Shown here: piece after piece, positions 1 through 11,701 of the stretch
Position numbering within the stretch: the first letter of the stretch is position 1
How the letters are laid out: the number at the start of each line of letters is the position of its first letter
Assembly: GCF_000410515.1 (NCBI RefSeq)
Contig: NC_021500.1
Span: 1,674,001-1,738,000, forward strand
Direction of reading: 5' to 3'
Source of the DNA: Enterobacter sp. R4-368
GTDB taxonomy: Bacteria; Pseudomonadota; Gammaproteobacteria; Enterobacterales; Enterobacteriaceae
Length of the DNA stretch: 64,000 nt
Notes under the pieces: generated by a model
The model's database searches: none
Seen by the model: the letters and a program-made list of their open reading frames with translations, nothing else
What the model was told of the DNA's origin: nothing
Program-made: the position numbers and the translations under genes

Positions 1-474
1 GCAACCAGTGTGAATTTCGATGTACGGTGCGCCAACCTCTGCCGCCGCTTTGATCTGCTCAGCATCAGCATCGATAAACAACGACACCAGGATGCCCGCC
101 TGCGCCAGTCGCTGGCAGGCGTCGCGCATTTTCTCGCGTTGCCCGGCCACATCCAGCCCGCCTTCGGTGGTGACTTCCTGGCGTTTTTCCGGCACCAGGC
201 AGCAAAAATGCGGTTTGGTTTCACAGGCAATCGCCAGCATTTCTTCGGTCACCGCCATTTCCAGATTCATTCGGGTGTGCAAAGTCTGGCGCAGAATGCG
301 CACGTCGCGGTCAGTAATATGACGACGATCTTCACGCAAATGCACCGTGATGCCATCAGCGCCTGCTTGCTCGGCGATAAAAGCGGCCTGTACCGGGTCC
401 GGATAGGCCGTCCCGCGCGCGTTACGCAGTGTGGCGATGTGATCGATGTTGACGCCCAACAGTAATTCAGCCAT
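1..474 (-). CDS. pdxJ: pyridoxine 5'-phosphate synthase PdxJ (3' part cut off by window edge)
   Basis: Condenses 3-amino-2-oxopropyl phosphate with 1-deoxyxylulose 5-phosphate in the last ring-forming step of vitamin B6 synthesis. The reverse frame from the ATG at 474 is open to base 1 and gives about 158 residues beginning [20 protein letters not shown], the N-terminal barrel strand of the PdxJ family. The HLREDRRHI segment that helps bind phosphate and substrate follows. The gene runs off the window, so the last third is not visible. It lies downstream of recO in the same direction with a 66-bp gap, as in E. coli, where acpS would follow. Longer open frames on the opposite strand here are shadows. 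Confidence 0.95.
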   Translation of the reverse strand, partial: MAELLLGVNIDHIATLRNARGTAYPDPVQAAFIAEQAGADGITVHLREDRRHITDRDVRILRQTLHTRMNLEMAVTEEMLAIACETKPHFCCLVPEKRQEVTTEGGLDVAGQREKMRDACQRLAQAGILVSLFIDADAEQIKAAAEVGAPYIEIHTGC

Positions 475-540
475 GACAATCCTCAATGTTCTCAAAGGCA
501 CTGACGCGCGCTTCGCCGCGTCAGTGCGGTTGTTATTCTG

Positions 541-1248
541 CTATCTTTTTGGCACGAACTGCCGGAACAGCTCCCGGCTTTTCAGCGGTTTGCCTCCAAG
601 ATACGGCTTTAACGCGATACGGGTAAAGCGCTTTGCGGCGCGGAGTGTATCGGCATCCGGGAACTCCCTCTCCGCCAGTGCGCGTAAATGCCGCCCGGTA
701 AAGGTGCTGTTATCTATTACGACACTGGCAATAAAGCCCTTTTCTTCCCGGTAACGATAAGTCATTACATCATCGACCGGCTCGCCGCTGCCGGCGCAGT
801 GGAGAAAATCAACGCCATAACCCAGATGCCCGAGCAGCGCCAGTTCAAAACGGCGCAGCACCGGTTCCGGCGTGCTGGTGACACCTGCCAGGGCCTGGAT
901 ACAGTGCAGGTAATCAAAAAACAGTTCAGAAAAGCGCGTCTCGTGTTCAAGCACGCGGGAGATAAGTTCGTTAACGTAGAGACCGCTGTAGAGCGTGATG
1001 CCGCTGAGCGGCAGTGCCAGCGATACCGCTTCCGCGCTGCGCAGCGTTTTGACTTCGCCACGCCCGCCAAAGCGCACCAGCAGAGGGGTGAAAGGCTGTA
1101 ATGCGCCCTTCAGATTAGAACGTTTGGAACGTGCGCCTTTGGCGACAAGGCGCACGCGGCCAGACTCTTCCGTGAAGACGTCCAGCATCAGGCTGGTTTC
1201 GCTCCACGGGCGACTATGCAGAACAAAAGCGCGCTGCCAGCCTTCCAT
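541..1248 (-). CDS. recO: DNA repair and recombination mediator RecO
   Basis: RecO works with RecR and RecF to load RecA onto SSB-coated single-stranded DNA and anneals complementary strands during gap repair. The 235-residue product opens with [15 protein letters not shown] and continues with the N-terminal OB-fold, the usual RecO start, then a helical C-terminal part ending in a REL-F-R-QF motif. It is a few residues shorter than the E. coli protein at the C terminus. It lies between era and pdxJ on the same strand. The 134-bp spacer to era is longer than the tight junction in E. coli and shows no recognisable gene. Confidence 0.95.
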   Translation of the reverse strand: MEGWQRAFVLHSRPWSETSLMLDVFTEESGRVRLVAKGARSKRSNLKGALQPFTPLLVRFGGRGEVKTLRSAEAVSLALPLSGITLYSGLYVNELISRVLEHETRFSELFFDYLHCIQALAGVTSTPEPVLRRFELALLGHLGYGVDFLHCAGSGEPVDDVMTYRYREEKGFIASVVIDNSTFTGRHLRALAEREFPDADTLRAAKRFTRIALKPYLGGKPLKSRELFRQFVPKR

Positions 1249-1382
1249 ATTATTCTCGTCGTCTTTCAGGCCGCAGCAGCGCTGGCTTCATCCGCACATC
1301 CAGAGCGCTTATTCGAGCAAGCACCTGAACACTCACAACCTGGCAGTTTGCCTGCAACCCGGGAGCCATAGAGAGCAGATTC

Positions 1383-3064
<1,682 letters not shown>

Positions 3065-3142
3065 TTAAACTTCGGGGGAATATTCTATACGCAACGACCG
3101 GGGTTGTCGTTAGTCTGGTGGGAATAATATTGGAAATAATTA

Positions 3143-3169
3143 AGGGCGCAATCGCGTTGATTGCGCCCT
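3143..3169 (-). terminator. hairpin after lepB
   Basis: An 11-bp GC-rich inverted repeat (agggcgcaatc arms) lies just past the lepB stop on the minus strand. It has only a weak T-rich tail, so it may be a leaky terminator or an RNA-processing and stability element between lepB and rnc. Confidence 0.45.
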
Positions 3170-3175
3170 GGTTAA

Positions 3176-4150
3176 TTAATGAATTCCGCCGATACGATTC
3201 AGGCGTACGCCTGTCGGCCATTCACCTTCTTGTTTTTCGAAACTCATCCAGATTGCCGTGGCACGGCCAACCAGGTTCGCTTCCGGCACAAAGCCCCAGT
3301 AGCGGCTGTCTGCGCTGTTATCGCGGTTGTCGCCCATCATAAAGTAATGGCCCGGCGGCACAATCCAGGTAGCCAGCGGCTGGCTCTGCTGACGATAGTA
3401 GATCCCCAGTTGATCCTGCGCGATAGGCACGGTCAGAATGCGGTGCGTCACATCCCCCAGCGTCTCTTTACGCTCGGTTAAACGTACGCCATCCGGCAGG
3501 GACTGGCCTTTCGGTAACTGGAAGAAACCGCTGCTTGCCTCACCACCGGAGCGACGTCCGAAGGTCTGCACAAAATCGCTCTCTTCAACGTTGCTGTAAG
3601 TGATAGGCAAAGCGCTACCGCAAGCCTGACCAGAGCTGCAGTTCGGCTGCACGGTCACTTGTTTAGTCACCGGGTCGTAAGTCACTTTATCGCCCGGTAC
3701 GCCAACCACACGCTTGATGTAATCCAGACGCGGATCGTCCGGGTATTTAAATACCGCAATGTCACCGCGTTTCGGATGACCGGTTTCAATCAGCGTTTTC
3801 TGGTAGATCGGATCTTTAATTCCATAGGCAAACTTCTCCACCAGAATGAAATCACCGATAAGCAGCGTTGGCATCATTGAACCAGATGGGATCTGGAACG
3901 GTTCGTAAATAAACGAACGCACCACCAGCACAATAGCCAGCACCGGGAATACGGACGCACCGGTTTCCAGCCAGCCAGGCTTCGGACCGATCTTCTTCAG
4001 CGTTTTTGCATCAAGCGCATCGCCTGTCGCAACTTGCGCAGCGGCCTGACGTTCCCGGCGTTTTGGTGCAAAAATAAATTTATCCAGGCACCATAAAAAA
4101 CCCGTCACCAGTGTCGCGATCACCAGGATCAGGGCAAACATGTTCGCCAT
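3176..4150 (-). CDS. lepB: signal peptidase I LepB
   Basis: Inner-membrane serine protease that removes Sec and Tat signal peptides on the periplasmic side. The product is 324 residues, the E. coli length. It has an N-terminal transmembrane segment (about 4-22), a basic cytoplasmic loop, and a second transmembrane segment (about 63-80). The Ser/Lys dyad sits in IPSGSMMPTL (Ser near 91) and YIKRVVG (Lys near 146), followed by the conserved GDNRDNSADSR box. It is downstream of lepA by 15 bp and upstream of rnc, the conserved lepA-lepB-rnc-era order. Confidence 0.98.
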   Translation of the reverse strand: MANMFALILVIATLVTGFLWCLDKFIFAPKRRERQAAAQVATGDALDAKTLKKIGPKPGWLETGASVFPVLAIVLVVRSFIYEPFQIPSGSMMPTLLIGDFILVEKFAYGIKDPIYQKTLIETGHPKRGDIAVFKYPDDPRLDYIKRVVGVPGDKVTYDPVTKQVTVQPNCSSGQACGSALPITYSNVEESDFVQTFGRRSGGEASSGFFQLPKGQSLPDGVRLTERKETLGDVTHRILTVPIAQDQLGIYYRQQSQPLATWIVPPGHYFMMGDNRDNSADSRYWGFVPEANLVGRATAIWMSFEKQEGEWPTGVRLNRIGGIH

Positions 4151-4165
4151 GCCAACTCCTTAGGA

Positions 4166-5965
4166 TTATTTGCTATCTTTGCCCACATGCAGAATGGCAA
4201 GGAACGCTTCCTGCGGCAGTTCGACGTTGCCGACCTGCTTCATGCGTTTCTTACCTTCTTTCTGTTTCTGCAGCAGCTTTTTCTTACGGCTCACGTCACC
4301 GCCGTAGCATTTCGCCAGCACGTTTTTACGCAGCTGTTTGACTGTCGAACGGGCAATAATGTGGTTACCGATCGCCGCCTGAATCGCGATATCAAACTGC
4401 TGACGCGGGATCAGTTCTTTCATTTTCTCGACCAGCTCACGGCCACGGTACGGGGCGTTATCGTTATGGGTGATCAGCGCCAGCGCATCCACACGCTCAC
4501 CGTTGATCAGCACGTCCACACGCACCATGTTAGAGGCCTGGAAACGCTTGAAGTTGTAATCGAGTGACGCATAACCGCGCGACGTTGACTTCAGACGATC
4601 GAAGAAGTCCAGCACCACTTCCGCCATCGGAATTTCGTAAGTCAGCGCAACCTGGTTGCCGTGGTAAACCATGTTGGTCTGCACACCACGTTTCTCTACG
4701 CACAGCGTGATAACGTTGCCAAGGTACTCCTGCGGCAGCAGCATGTGACACTCGGCGATAGGCTCGCGCAGCTCGTCAATGTTGTTCAGCGGCGGCAGCT
4801 TAGACGGGCTATCGACGTAAACCACTTCTTTATTGGTGGTCTGCACTTCGTAGACCACGGTCGGTGCGGTTGTGATCAGATCCAGATCGTATTCACGCTC
4901 AAGACGCTCCTGGATGATCTCCATATGCAGCAGACCGAGGAAGCCGCAGCGGAAACCAAAGCCCAGCGCGGTGGAACTTTCCGGTTCATAGAACAACGAG
5001 GCGTCGTTGAGGCTCAGTTTGCCGAGCGCATCGCGGAAGTTTTCGTAATCGTCAGAGCTGACCGGGAACAGACCGGCATAAACCTGCGGTTTGACCTTCT
5101 TAAAGCCTGGCAGCGCTTTATCTGCCGGGTTACGGGAGGAAGTCAGGGTATCGCCCACTGGCGCGCCGAGAATGTCTTTAATCGCACAAACCAGCCAGCC
5201 TACTTCGCCACACTTCAGTTCGGTGCGATCAACCTGTTTCGGCGTGAAAATCCCCAGGCGGTCGGCGTTATAAACCTGCCCGGTACTCATCACCTTAATT
5301 TTGTCGCCTTTGCGCATGGTGCCATTTTTGATACGCACCAGAGAAACCACGCCAAGGTAGTTATCGAACCAGGAGTCGATGATCAGCGCCTGCAATGGCG
5401 CCTCCGGATCGCCTTCCGGCGGCGGAATGTCACGCACCAGGCGTTCCAGCACATCGGGCACGCCCACGCCGGTTTTCGCCGAGCAGCGCACCGCATCGGT
5501 GGCGTCGATGCCAACAATGTCTTCAATTTCTTCTGCAACACGCTCAGGATCGGCAGCTGGCAGATCGATCTTATTCAGTACCGGTACGACTTCCAGATCC
5601 ATCTCGATGGCGGTATAGCAGTTTGCCAGCGTCTGCGCTTCCACGCCCTGGCCCGCATCCACCACCAGCAGGGCGCCTTCGCAGGCGGCGAGCGAACGGG
5701 AAACCTCGTAGGAGAAGTCAACGTGACCGGGGGTATCGATAAAGTTCAGCTGGTAGGTTTCGCCATTGTTGGCTTTGTAATCCAGCGTGACACTTTGCGC
5801 TTTAATGGTAATGCCGCGCTCACGTTCAAGATCCATGGAATCAAGAACCTGGGCTTCCATTTCGCGATCGGAAAGACCACCGCAAATCTGGATGATACGG
5901 TCAGACAGCGTCGACTTACCGTGGTCGATGTGAGCGATGATCGAAAAGTTACGAATATTCTTCAT
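4166..5965 (-). CDS. lepA: translation elongation factor 4 (LepA)
   Basis: Ribosome-associated GTPase resembling EF-G without domain IV; known as back-translocase EF4 and implicated in ribosome biogenesis and initiation. The 599-residue product has AHIDHGKST (residues 11-19), the GITIK switch region, DTPGHVDF, and NKIDLP near 131. Its specific C-terminal domain ends in a Lys-rich stretch. Length and order match E. coli. The gene is first of the lepA-lepB pair, after a 156-bp gap from rseC. Confidence 0.98.
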   Translation of the reverse strand: MKNIRNFSIIAHIDHGKSTLSDRIIQICGGLSDREMEAQVLDSMDLERERGITIKAQSVTLDYKANNGETYQLNFIDTPGHVDFSYEVSRSLAACEGALLVVDAGQGVEAQTLANCYTAIEMDLEVVPVLNKIDLPAADPERVAEEIEDIVGIDATDAVRCSAKTGVGVPDVLERLVRDIPPPEGDPEAPLQALIIDSWFDNYLGVVSLVRIKNGTMRKGDKIKVMSTGQVYNADRLGIFTPKQVDRTELKCGEVGWLVCAIKDILGAPVGDTLTSSRNPADKALPGFKKVKPQVYAGLFPVSSDDYENFRDALGKLSLNDASLFYEPESSTALGFGFRCGFLGLLHMEIIQERLEREYDLDLITTAPTVVYEVQTTNKEVVYVDSPSKLPPLNNIDELREPIAECHMLLPQEYLGNVITLCVEKRGVQTNMVYHGNQVALTYEIPMAEVVLDFFDRLKSTSRGYASLDYNFKRFQASNMVRVDVLINGERVDALALITHNDNAPYRGRELVEKMKELIPRQQFDIAIQAAIGNHIIARSTVKQLRKNVLAKCYGGDVSRKKKLLQKQKEGKKRMKQVGNVELPQEAFLAILHVGKDSK

Positions 5966-6121
5966 ATAGTGAGTTTTTATGCCTTACGAGTAACTAAGAG
6001 GCCTGTACGCGCCTGACGTCAATGTACTGAAACGCCGCATTCTACACTACAACAACAATGCGGGGAAATGCTGATACCAGGCAGAAAAGTATCGCTATTA
6101 TCGTAAGACTTTAAGAGGATA

Positions 6122-6601
6122 TTACGGCTGGCGTTCAGCGGATGCGTTGTCGACGCGGATAAGATCCGGAGGCAGGCCGACGCTGAGAATAACCGGCTGC
6201 CATTCGCTGCGCGTGGCAAGCTTTGGCGACAAACCACGGGCCAGTAAAAAACCGCCGACGCCGCCAAGCACTGCGCCGCAAAGCGCTGCGAGATCCTGGC
6301 CGAAGAGCGCCTGGAAAATGGCGCCCATGACAAACAAGCCTACCAGCGGCGACATATAGACCAGTACCGCGGAGCCCAGCAGGCTGCTCTCGGCGATGCC
6401 TAATTCAACTTTCTGCCCGGCAACTAACGGCTCGGCACTGGGCACGGCAATGGTATGCGTGGTTTGCGGACCGAGTTTATTCAGCACGCGGCTGCCGCAA
6501 CCGGCACGCGAAGCGCAACTGCTACAGGAAGCTTTGACATCACATTCGACCAGCGCGTTACCATTTTGCCAGGAAACGACGGTCGCCCACTCTTTTATCA
6601 T
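6122..6601 (-). CDS. rseC: SoxR-reducing system protein RseC
   Basis: Inner-membrane protein of the rpoE operon; in E. coli it takes part in reducing SoxR with the Rsx complex. The 159-residue product has a Cys-rich N-terminal part with the CSSCASRAGC cluster near residues 26-35, followed by two hydrophobic segments at about 75-125. It overlaps the rseB end by four bases (6598-6601), so it is translationally coupled in the rpoE-rseA-rseB-rseC operon. Confidence 0.93.
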   Translation of the reverse strand: MIKEWATVVSWQNGNALVECDVKASCSSCASRAGCGSRVLNKLGPQTTHTIAVPSAEPLVAGQKVELGIAESSLLGSAVLVYMSPLVGLFVMGAIFQALFGQDLAALCGAVLGGVGGFLLARGLSPKLATRSEWQPVILSVGLPPDLIRVDNASAERQP

Positions 6602-7551
6602 TGTGCGGCCTTAAATTTGAGACTGTCCGCAATACGTTTTGCGGTTTGCGGCGGCAATTCACCGACAACCGTGATTTCAGCGTTATCACGAACCGTCGTG
6701 CTCACGGTGCGTCGACCGGTGCGCAGCATCTGATCGGCGCTGTTCTGATTAGCACGGTTAACGTTAACGGAGAAGCTGAACAAGCCGTCGGAATAGAGGC
6801 GGGATTCAACGGGCATATCCATGGTTGGCAGTTGGCGACGGCTGCTGGAGACTTCGCTAAACCCTTGTGGCAACCAGGCCGGTTCCCAGTTAAACACGAC
6901 GTTATCGCCAGCCGGAAGTGAAAGCAGCGGCGGCAAACTGGCTTTCGCCAGTGTTTGCATGCTGTTGGTCACCTGGCCGTTGACGGTGACAGCAATAACG
7001 CGGAACTGTTCAAGGGTTTCACCATCACGATCAAGCAAATCAACGCGCATCGGCAGGCGGGTTTCTTCATCCATCCACACAATATAGCTGTAACGGGTGC
7101 CATCACGCGCCACAACGCGGATCACTTCGCACAGCCGGTCAGCAATGCGCGTGCGTCCCACGGAGATGAAATCGTAATAGGGAGAAAGACGTTTGAAGTC
7201 GGTATAAACCAGCGACGGCAGTGAATCGACGATGAAGTTGCCGTTGAGCGTGAAAGGCTCAAGACCCGGTTCGAAGTAGCTGATCTCATTGCCACGCTGT
7301 ACCACTTCGCGGCGGGGGCCGTCCATTTGCAACAACTGTGCAAGCGGCTGATCGTTAAGACGCACATGGCGGTAGCGTAACGATTCAACACCCTGCTTAT
7401 TGATGCTGACAAAAGAGAGTTCATAGTTGAGCGACTGGCTCGCCACGTTCATTTGCTGCAGCAACGCCCCGGACGAAACATCAGCCGAGGCGTTGACAGA
7501 GAAGAACAAGCCAGTAGCCACAAAAGACATGGCACACCAAAGTTGCTTCAT
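6598..7551 (-). CDS. rseB: sigma-E regulatory protein RseB
   Basis: Periplasmic sensor that binds the RseA periplasmic domain and protects it from DegS until lipopolysaccharide or mislocalised lipoprotein signals arrive. The product is 317 residues with a classic signal peptide (basic start, hydrophobic core, cleavage expected after NASA near residue 23), then the MucB/RseB lipoprotein-like large domain and a small C-terminal domain. Its ATG overlaps the rseA stop by one base (TAATG). Confidence 0.96.
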   Translation of the reverse strand: MKQLWCAMSFVATGLFFSVNASADVSSGALLQQMNVASQSLNYELSFVSINKQGVESLRYRHVRLNDQPLAQLLQMDGPRREVVQRGNEISYFEPGLEPFTLNGNFIVDSLPSLVYTDFKRLSPYYDFISVGRTRIADRLCEVIRVVARDGTRYSYIVWMDEETRLPMRVDLLDRDGETLEQFRVIAVTVNGQVTNSMQTLAKASLPPLLSLPAGDNVVFNWEPAWLPQGFSEVSSSRRQLPTMDMPVESRLYSDGLFSFSVNVNRANQNSADQMLRTGRRTVSTTVRDNAEITVVGELPPQTAKRIADSLKFKAAQ

Positions 7552-8201
7552 TACTGCGATTGCGTTCCTAAAGTTTGATTTCCTGGCACCTGAACAGCTG
7601 CTTGCTGTGTTTGCGCCTGCTCAAACTGAAGCTGTTCGGAGTGCAGACGGCGTTGCAGTTCATAATCCTGCAGCATCGCATTAATGCGACGACGTTGTTC
7701 CTGCACCTGCTGTTGCTGACCGGCATTTGCCGTCGCATCAGACGGAACACCCAAACTCACCGGACTGGCTTTGCCCATCATCGGCAGCGTATTAAACACT
7801 GGCGCTTCGGGCTGTTGGGTTGATTCAGCCGAGCCATTATAGTGCTGGACGCCAACAATTACAGCAAGCGATACGCATGCCGCAACACCCATCTGGGTAA
7901 GCTGGCTGGCCCATGGTCGAACTTTGTGCCAGAACGGCATTTTCTGCCATTGGTGAGGAGCGGGCTGAGCTTCAGGAATCAATGGCGCCGGCGCCTGAAC
8001 AGCGTCATTCTCAATCGCGGCCATTACTCGGGCTGAGATATCGAAATGGAGGAGATCGGCGGTATCACCACGTATGGAATCGCGGATGAGATGGTAGCTC
8101 TCCCAGGTTTTCTGCATTTCCGGATCCTGAGACAACTCAACGAGCAGCTCACTATCCAGCGTTTCACCATCCATTAAAGCGGAAAGTTGTTCTTTCTGCA
8201 T
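7551..8201 (-). CDS. rseA: anti-sigma-E factor RseA
   Basis: Single-pass inner-membrane anti-sigma factor that holds RpoE inactive until DegS and RseP cleave it. The 216 residues start MQKEQLSALMDGE, the conserved sigma-binding N terminus. There is one transmembrane segment (about 100-120) and a Gln-rich periplasmic tail. A longer in-frame start at 8282 would overlap rpoE by 50 bases and add 27 residues not seen in the family, so 8201 is chosen. The gene follows rpoE by 31 bp. Confidence 0.96.
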   Translation of the reverse strand: MQKEQLSALMDGETLDSELLVELSQDPEMQKTWESYHLIRDSIRGDTADLLHFDISARVMAAIENDAVQAPAPLIPEAQPAPHQWQKMPFWHKVRPWASQLTQMGVAACVSLAVIVGVQHYNGSAESTQQPEAPVFNTLPMMGKASPVSLGVPSDATANAGQQQQVQEQRRRINAMLQDYELQRRLHSEQLQFEQAQTQQAAVQVPGNQTLGTQSQ

Positions 8202-8232
8202 GCCTAATACCTTTTTCAGTATCCCGCTATCG

Positions 8233-8808
8233 TCAACGCCTGATAAGCGGTTGAACTTTATTATCAATAGCTTCCCGCGCACGGAAGATACGCGAACGAA
8301 CGGTACCTACCGGACAATCCATTATGGCCGCAATCTCTTCATAACTCAGGCCATCCAGCTCCCGCAACGTAATTGCCATACGTAAATCTTCCGGGAGTGA
8401 CTCAATGGTACGAAAAACTATTTGTCGCAGTTCTTCTGACAACATTAAGTTCTCAGGGTTCGAAATTTCTTTCAGTGCACCGCCACTTTCGAAGTTTTCT
8501 GCTTCAATTGCGTCCACATCACTGGATGGCGGCCTGCGCCCTTGGGCAACCAGGTAATTTTTCGCTGTATTAACCGCAATTCGGTACAGCCAGGTATAAA
8601 AAGCGCTATCCCCCCTGAATGAATCAAGCGCGCGATAGGCTTTTATAAATGACTCTTGTACGACATCAGGCACATCGCCCGAAGGGACATAACGGGAAAC
8701 CAGACTCGCCACTTTATGCTGGTAGCGCACCACCAGTAAGTTAAACGCTTTCTGATCTCCTTTCTGGACCCTTTCGACCAGGACCTGATCCGTTAACTGC
8801 TCGCTCAT
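8233..8808 (-). CDS. rpoE: RNA polymerase sigma-E factor RpoE
   Basis: Extracytoplasmic-function sigma factor of the envelope stress response. The 191-residue product starts MSEQLTDQVLVERVQKGD and contains the region 2 segment ALDSFRGDSAFYTWLYRIAVN and the region 4 helix-turn-helix with YEEIAAIMDCPVGTVRSRIFRAR. It is almost identical to the E. coli protein as I recall it. The ATG at 8808 matches the family start; the frame stays open for 17 codons upstream without a better start. A sigma-E promoter lies 84 bp upstream, indicating autoregulation. Confidence 0.98.
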   Translation of the reverse strand: MSEQLTDQVLVERVQKGDQKAFNLLVVRYQHKVASLVSRYVPSGDVPDVVQESFIKAYRALDSFRGDSAFYTWLYRIAVNTAKNYLVAQGRRPPSSDVDAIEAENFESGGALKEISNPENLMLSEELRQIVFRTIESLPEDLRMAITLRELDGLSYEEIAAIMDCPVGTVRSRIFRAREAIDNKVQPLIRR

Positions 8809-8872
8809 CCGAGGTAAAGTCTCCCCAAAACCAATTTCCACGCGTATCCAGAACGCCACTCCAATACTGCAC
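8741..8872 (-). CDS. possible leader peptide overlapping the rpoE start (rseD-like)
   Basis: A short frame begins at a GTG at 8872, just downstream of the sigma-E promoter, and reads through the rpoE start in another frame, giving 43 codons. E. coli has a leader gene, rseD, upstream of and overlapping rpoE and translationally coupled to it. The WGDFTSDERAVNG segment is what I would expect for that reading frame. The start is uncertain (no clear Shine-Dalgarno) and the frame runs further into rpoE than I recall for E. coli. The assignment is tentative. Confidence 0.3.
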   Translation of the reverse strand: MQYWSGVLDTRGNWFWGDFTSDERAVNGSGPGRKGPERRSESV

Positions 8873-8891
8873 TATATGAGCAAGCAGCCAG

Positions 8892-8919
8892 TTAGAGGGG
8901 CAGTATGTGATAAAGTTCC
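8892..8919 (-). promoter_or_regulatory. sigma-E promoter of rpoE
   Basis: On the minus strand GGAACTT is followed after 16 bases by TCTAA, a near-perfect sigma-E -35/-10 pair, 84 bp upstream of the rpoE ATG. This is the autoregulatory promoter. The rest of the 8809-9230 interval holds other promoters and the nadB control site, with no further gene seen. Confidence 0.85.
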
Positions 8920-9208
8920 GTCACGCCTTTGTTTTTGTGCATCGTTCCACAGACTTTTCATTCTCACTCATTATAAGTCCGCAAACTTTGAACAATGTGT
9001 TTTCTCAAAGAAAAGACCTTAAGACCGCCAGAGAGTAACGCAATACCGCTTTTTTTTCATCTCTAATACGCCCTCGCTAACAAACTGCTTATTAATAGCT
9101 TTTTTCCGGTTACCTCTTTTCATCCTCGCAGACATGTTTAGCCGTTAATACAAGAGCAACAAAAAACAGTGATCAATTGCCGCTTACGGTGCTATGCTGC
9201 GCAAACAC

Positions 9209-9226
9209 TGTTTAGTAAATTAAACA
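9209..9226 (+). promoter_or_regulatory. NadR operator of nadB
   Basis: TGTTTA-N6-TAAACA is an exact NadR box, four bases before the nadB ATG. It predicts NAD-dependent repression of nadB. Confidence 0.85.
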
Positions 9227-9230
9227 AACC

Positions 9231-10850
9231 ATGAAAACAACTCCTGAACTCTCCTGTGATGTACTGGTCATCGGCAGCGGCGCGGCCGGTCTTTCGGTGG
9301 CTTTACGGCTTGCAGACGAACATAAGGTCATTGTTTTAAGCAAGGGTCCCATTAGCGAAGGTTCGACATTTTATGCGCAGGGCGGTATCGCTGCGGTATT
9401 TGATGAAACCGATAGCATCGAATCGCATGTGGAAGACACGCTGATTGCCGGTGCCGGGATTGTGGAGCGCCATGCCGCCGAGTTTGTCGCCAGCAACGCG
9501 CGCCAGTGTGTCCAGTGGCTTATTGATCAAGGCGTGTTGTTTGATACCGAAGTCGCTGCCAACGGCGAAGCCAGTTACCACCTCACGCGCGAAGGCGGGC
9601 ATAGCCACCGCCGCATTCTGCATAGCGCCGACGCGACCGGCAAAGAGGTCGAAAACACGCTGGTCACCCAGGCGATTAACCATCCGAACATTCGCGTGCT
9701 TGAGCGCTGCAATGCGGTGGACCTGATTATCTCCGACAAAATTGGCCTGGCCGGAACGCGCCGTGTGGTGGGCGCGTGGGTGTGGAACCGTAATAAAGAA
9801 CAGGTGGAAACCTGCCAGGCAAAAGCCGTGGTACTGGCAACCGGCGGTGCCTCAAAGGTCTATCAGTACACCACCAATCCGGATATCGCCTCCGGGGACG
9901 GTATCGCCATGGCCTGGCGTGCGGGCTGTCGGGTGGCGAACCTGGAGTTTAATCAATTTCACCCTACCGCCCTGTTCCACCCGCAGGCGCGCAACTTCCT
10001 GCTCACGGAAGCGTTACGCGGTGAAGGCGCACATTTGAAACGCCCGGACGGCACCCGTTTCATGCCAGATTTTGACGCGCGGGGCGAGTTAGCGCCACGC
10101 GATGTGGTCGCCCGTGCGATCGATCATGAAATGAAACGCCTCGGCGTCGATTGCATGTATCTCGATATCAGCCATAAACCGGCTGAATTTATCCGTCACC
10201 ATTTCCCGATGATTTATGAAAAGTTGCTCGGGCTTGGCATTGATTTAACCAAAGAGCCTGTTCCGATTGTACCCGCAGCACATTACACTTGCGGCGGCGT
10301 CATGATTGACGATCGCGGGCGTACCGACGTCGACGGGCTGTATGCCATTGGGGAAGTGAGCTATAGCGGTTTGCACGGAGCAAACCGCATGGCGTCGAAC
10401 TCGCTACTGGAGTGTCTGGTCTACGGCTGGTCTGCAGCGGAAGATATTGCCCACCGGATACCGCATGCCCAGGCGGTCACGACGTTGCCAGCATGGGATG
10501 AAAGTCGCGTGGACGATGCCGATGAACGGGTTATTCTGCAACACAACTGGCACGAATTACGGCTGTTTATGTGGGATTACGTCGGCATTGTGCGCACCAC
10601 TAAACGCCTTGAACGGGCGCAGCGCCGTATTACGTTGTTGCAGCAGGAAATCGATGAATACTACGCGAACTTCCGTGTTTCGAATAACCTGCTGGAATTG
10701 CGCAACCTGGTGCAAGTCGCGGAGTTAATTGTCCGCTGTGCGATGGCGCGCAAAGAGAGCCGCGGGTTGCATTTCACGCTGGATTACCCCGATTTACTGC
10801 CGGAATCCGGCCCGACAGTGCTCTCGCCACAAAACTACATAAACAGATAA
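9231..10850 (+). CDS. nadB: L-aspartate oxidase NadB
   Basis: FAD enzyme that oxidises L-aspartate to iminoaspartate, the first step of de novo NAD synthesis. The 539 residues match the family length. GSGAAG (residues 15-20) binds [15 protein letters not shown] is the flavin contact region, and HYTCGG and [13 protein letters not shown] are family signatures. It is divergent from rpoE with a NadR operator directly upstream. Its 3' end overlaps the convergent trmN6 by 16 bases. Confidence 0.97.
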   Translation: MKTTPELSCDVLVIGSGAAGLSVALRLADEHKVIVLSKGPISEGSTFYAQGGIAAVFDETDSIESHVEDTLIAGAGIVERHAAEFVASNARQCVQWLIDQGVLFDTEVAANGEASYHLTREGGHSHRRILHSADATGKEVENTLVTQAINHPNIRVLERCNAVDLIISDKIGLAGTRRVVGAWVWNRNKEQVETCQAKAVVLATGGASKVYQYTTNPDIASGDGIAMAWRAGCRVANLEFNQFHPTALFHPQARNFLLTEALRGEGAHLKRPDGTRFMPDFDARGELAPRDVVARAIDHEMKRLGVDCMYLDISHKPAEFIRHHFPMIYEKLLGLGIDLTKEPVPIVPAAHYTCGGVMIDDRGRTDVDGLYAIGEVSYSGLHGANRMASNSLLECLVYGWSAAEDIAHRIPHAQAVTTLPAWDESRVDDADERVILQHNWHELRLFMWDYVGIVRTTKRLERAQRRITLLQQEIDEYYANFRVSNNLLELRNLVQVAELIVRCAMARKESRGLHFTLDYPDLLPESGPTVLSPQNYINR

Positions 10851-11572
10851 AACGCCTGGGTCAGCGCAGTGTAGCTCTCTGAGTAACGCTGATCTGGCCC
10901 ACGGATCACCAGACGATCGGCAAACATTTCGCCATCTCGCGGTGAGAAAGCCAGCAGGACCCGATGCGGCAAGCGGCTTTCTGTTTCAGTCACATCCGTA
11001 CGCAAACGCAGATGCCAGCCCAGCGTTTGCGCTTTGCTGACAAAGGCTTCGCTGATTTCAATCGGCAGAACGACGCAGAAAAATCCCTCTTCCGTAATCA
11101 GCGTTGCGCCAATTTCCAGCAAGGACTGATGATCAAGCGTTGTGGTATAGCGCGCTTTATCGCGCTCTGGCGTGGCGCATTGCACCCCTTCGTCAAAATA
11201 AGGGGGATTGCTGACAATCAGATCGTAGCGCGCGGTGTTTTCCGTGCTCCACTGGCAGATATCCGCCTGATGCACGGTAATGCGCTCCGCCCACGGCGAG
11301 GCCTGGATATTTTCCTGCGCCTGCCCCGCTGCTTGCTCATCCAGCTCGACGGCATCAATTGTTACTTCTGGCGATGTGCGTTGCGCCAGCATCAGCGCCA
11401 GCAGCCCACTGCCGGTACCAATGTCCAGCACATGCCGCGCCTTGGAAACCGGTGCCCACGCGCCTAACATCACCCCATCGGTGCCCACTTTCATGGCACA
11501 GCGATCGTGCGCAACAAAAAATTCTTTAAACGTGAAGCCGTCACGGCGCAACTGAGCCTTTGACTGGGACAT
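10835..11572 (-). CDS. trmN6: tRNA1(Val) (adenine(37)-N6)-methyltransferase TrmN6
   Basis: Methylates A37 of tRNA-Val (former name yfiC). The 245-residue reading starts [16 protein letters not shown]. The SAM-binding motif DIGTGSG is at residues 50-56 and the N6-adenine methyltransferase motif NPPY at 122-125. The frame is open far upstream with ATG codons up to 12220, but that part is antisense to srmB, so the ATG at 11572 is used. It lies between nadB and srmB, as in E. coli. Confidence 0.94.
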   Translation of the reverse strand: MSQSKAQLRRDGFTFKEFFVAHDRCAMKVGTDGVMLGAWAPVSKARHVLDIGTGSGLLALMLAQRTSPEVTIDAVELDEQAAGQAQENIQASPWAERITVHQADICQWSTENTARYDLIVSNPPYFDEGVQCATPERDKARYTTTLDHQSLLEIGATLITEEGFFCVVLPIEISEAFVSKAQTLGWHLRLRTDVTETESRLPHRVLLAFSPRDGEMFADRLVIRGPDQRYSESYTALTQAFYLFM

Positions 11573-11701
11573 CTTTACAACCTCGATTCGGAAACCGGTG
11601 TAGCATAGGGGAAAGCAAAGCGCCGGAAAAGCAATAAGCAGACAACAGATGAAGATTGCAGCCGTAACGTCTATAATCGGCGCCCCACACAGAGGTAGAT
11701 C

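Noticed and set aside
10..479. Open frames on both strands over the left edge
   Set aside because: They lie opposite or out of frame with pdxJ, whose reverse frame gives a clear family sequence; they encode no recognisable protein.
4661..6016. Open frame of 451 codons on the plus strand
   Set aside because: Fully antisense to lepA, a highly conserved gene; long antisense frames are common in GC-rich coding DNA.
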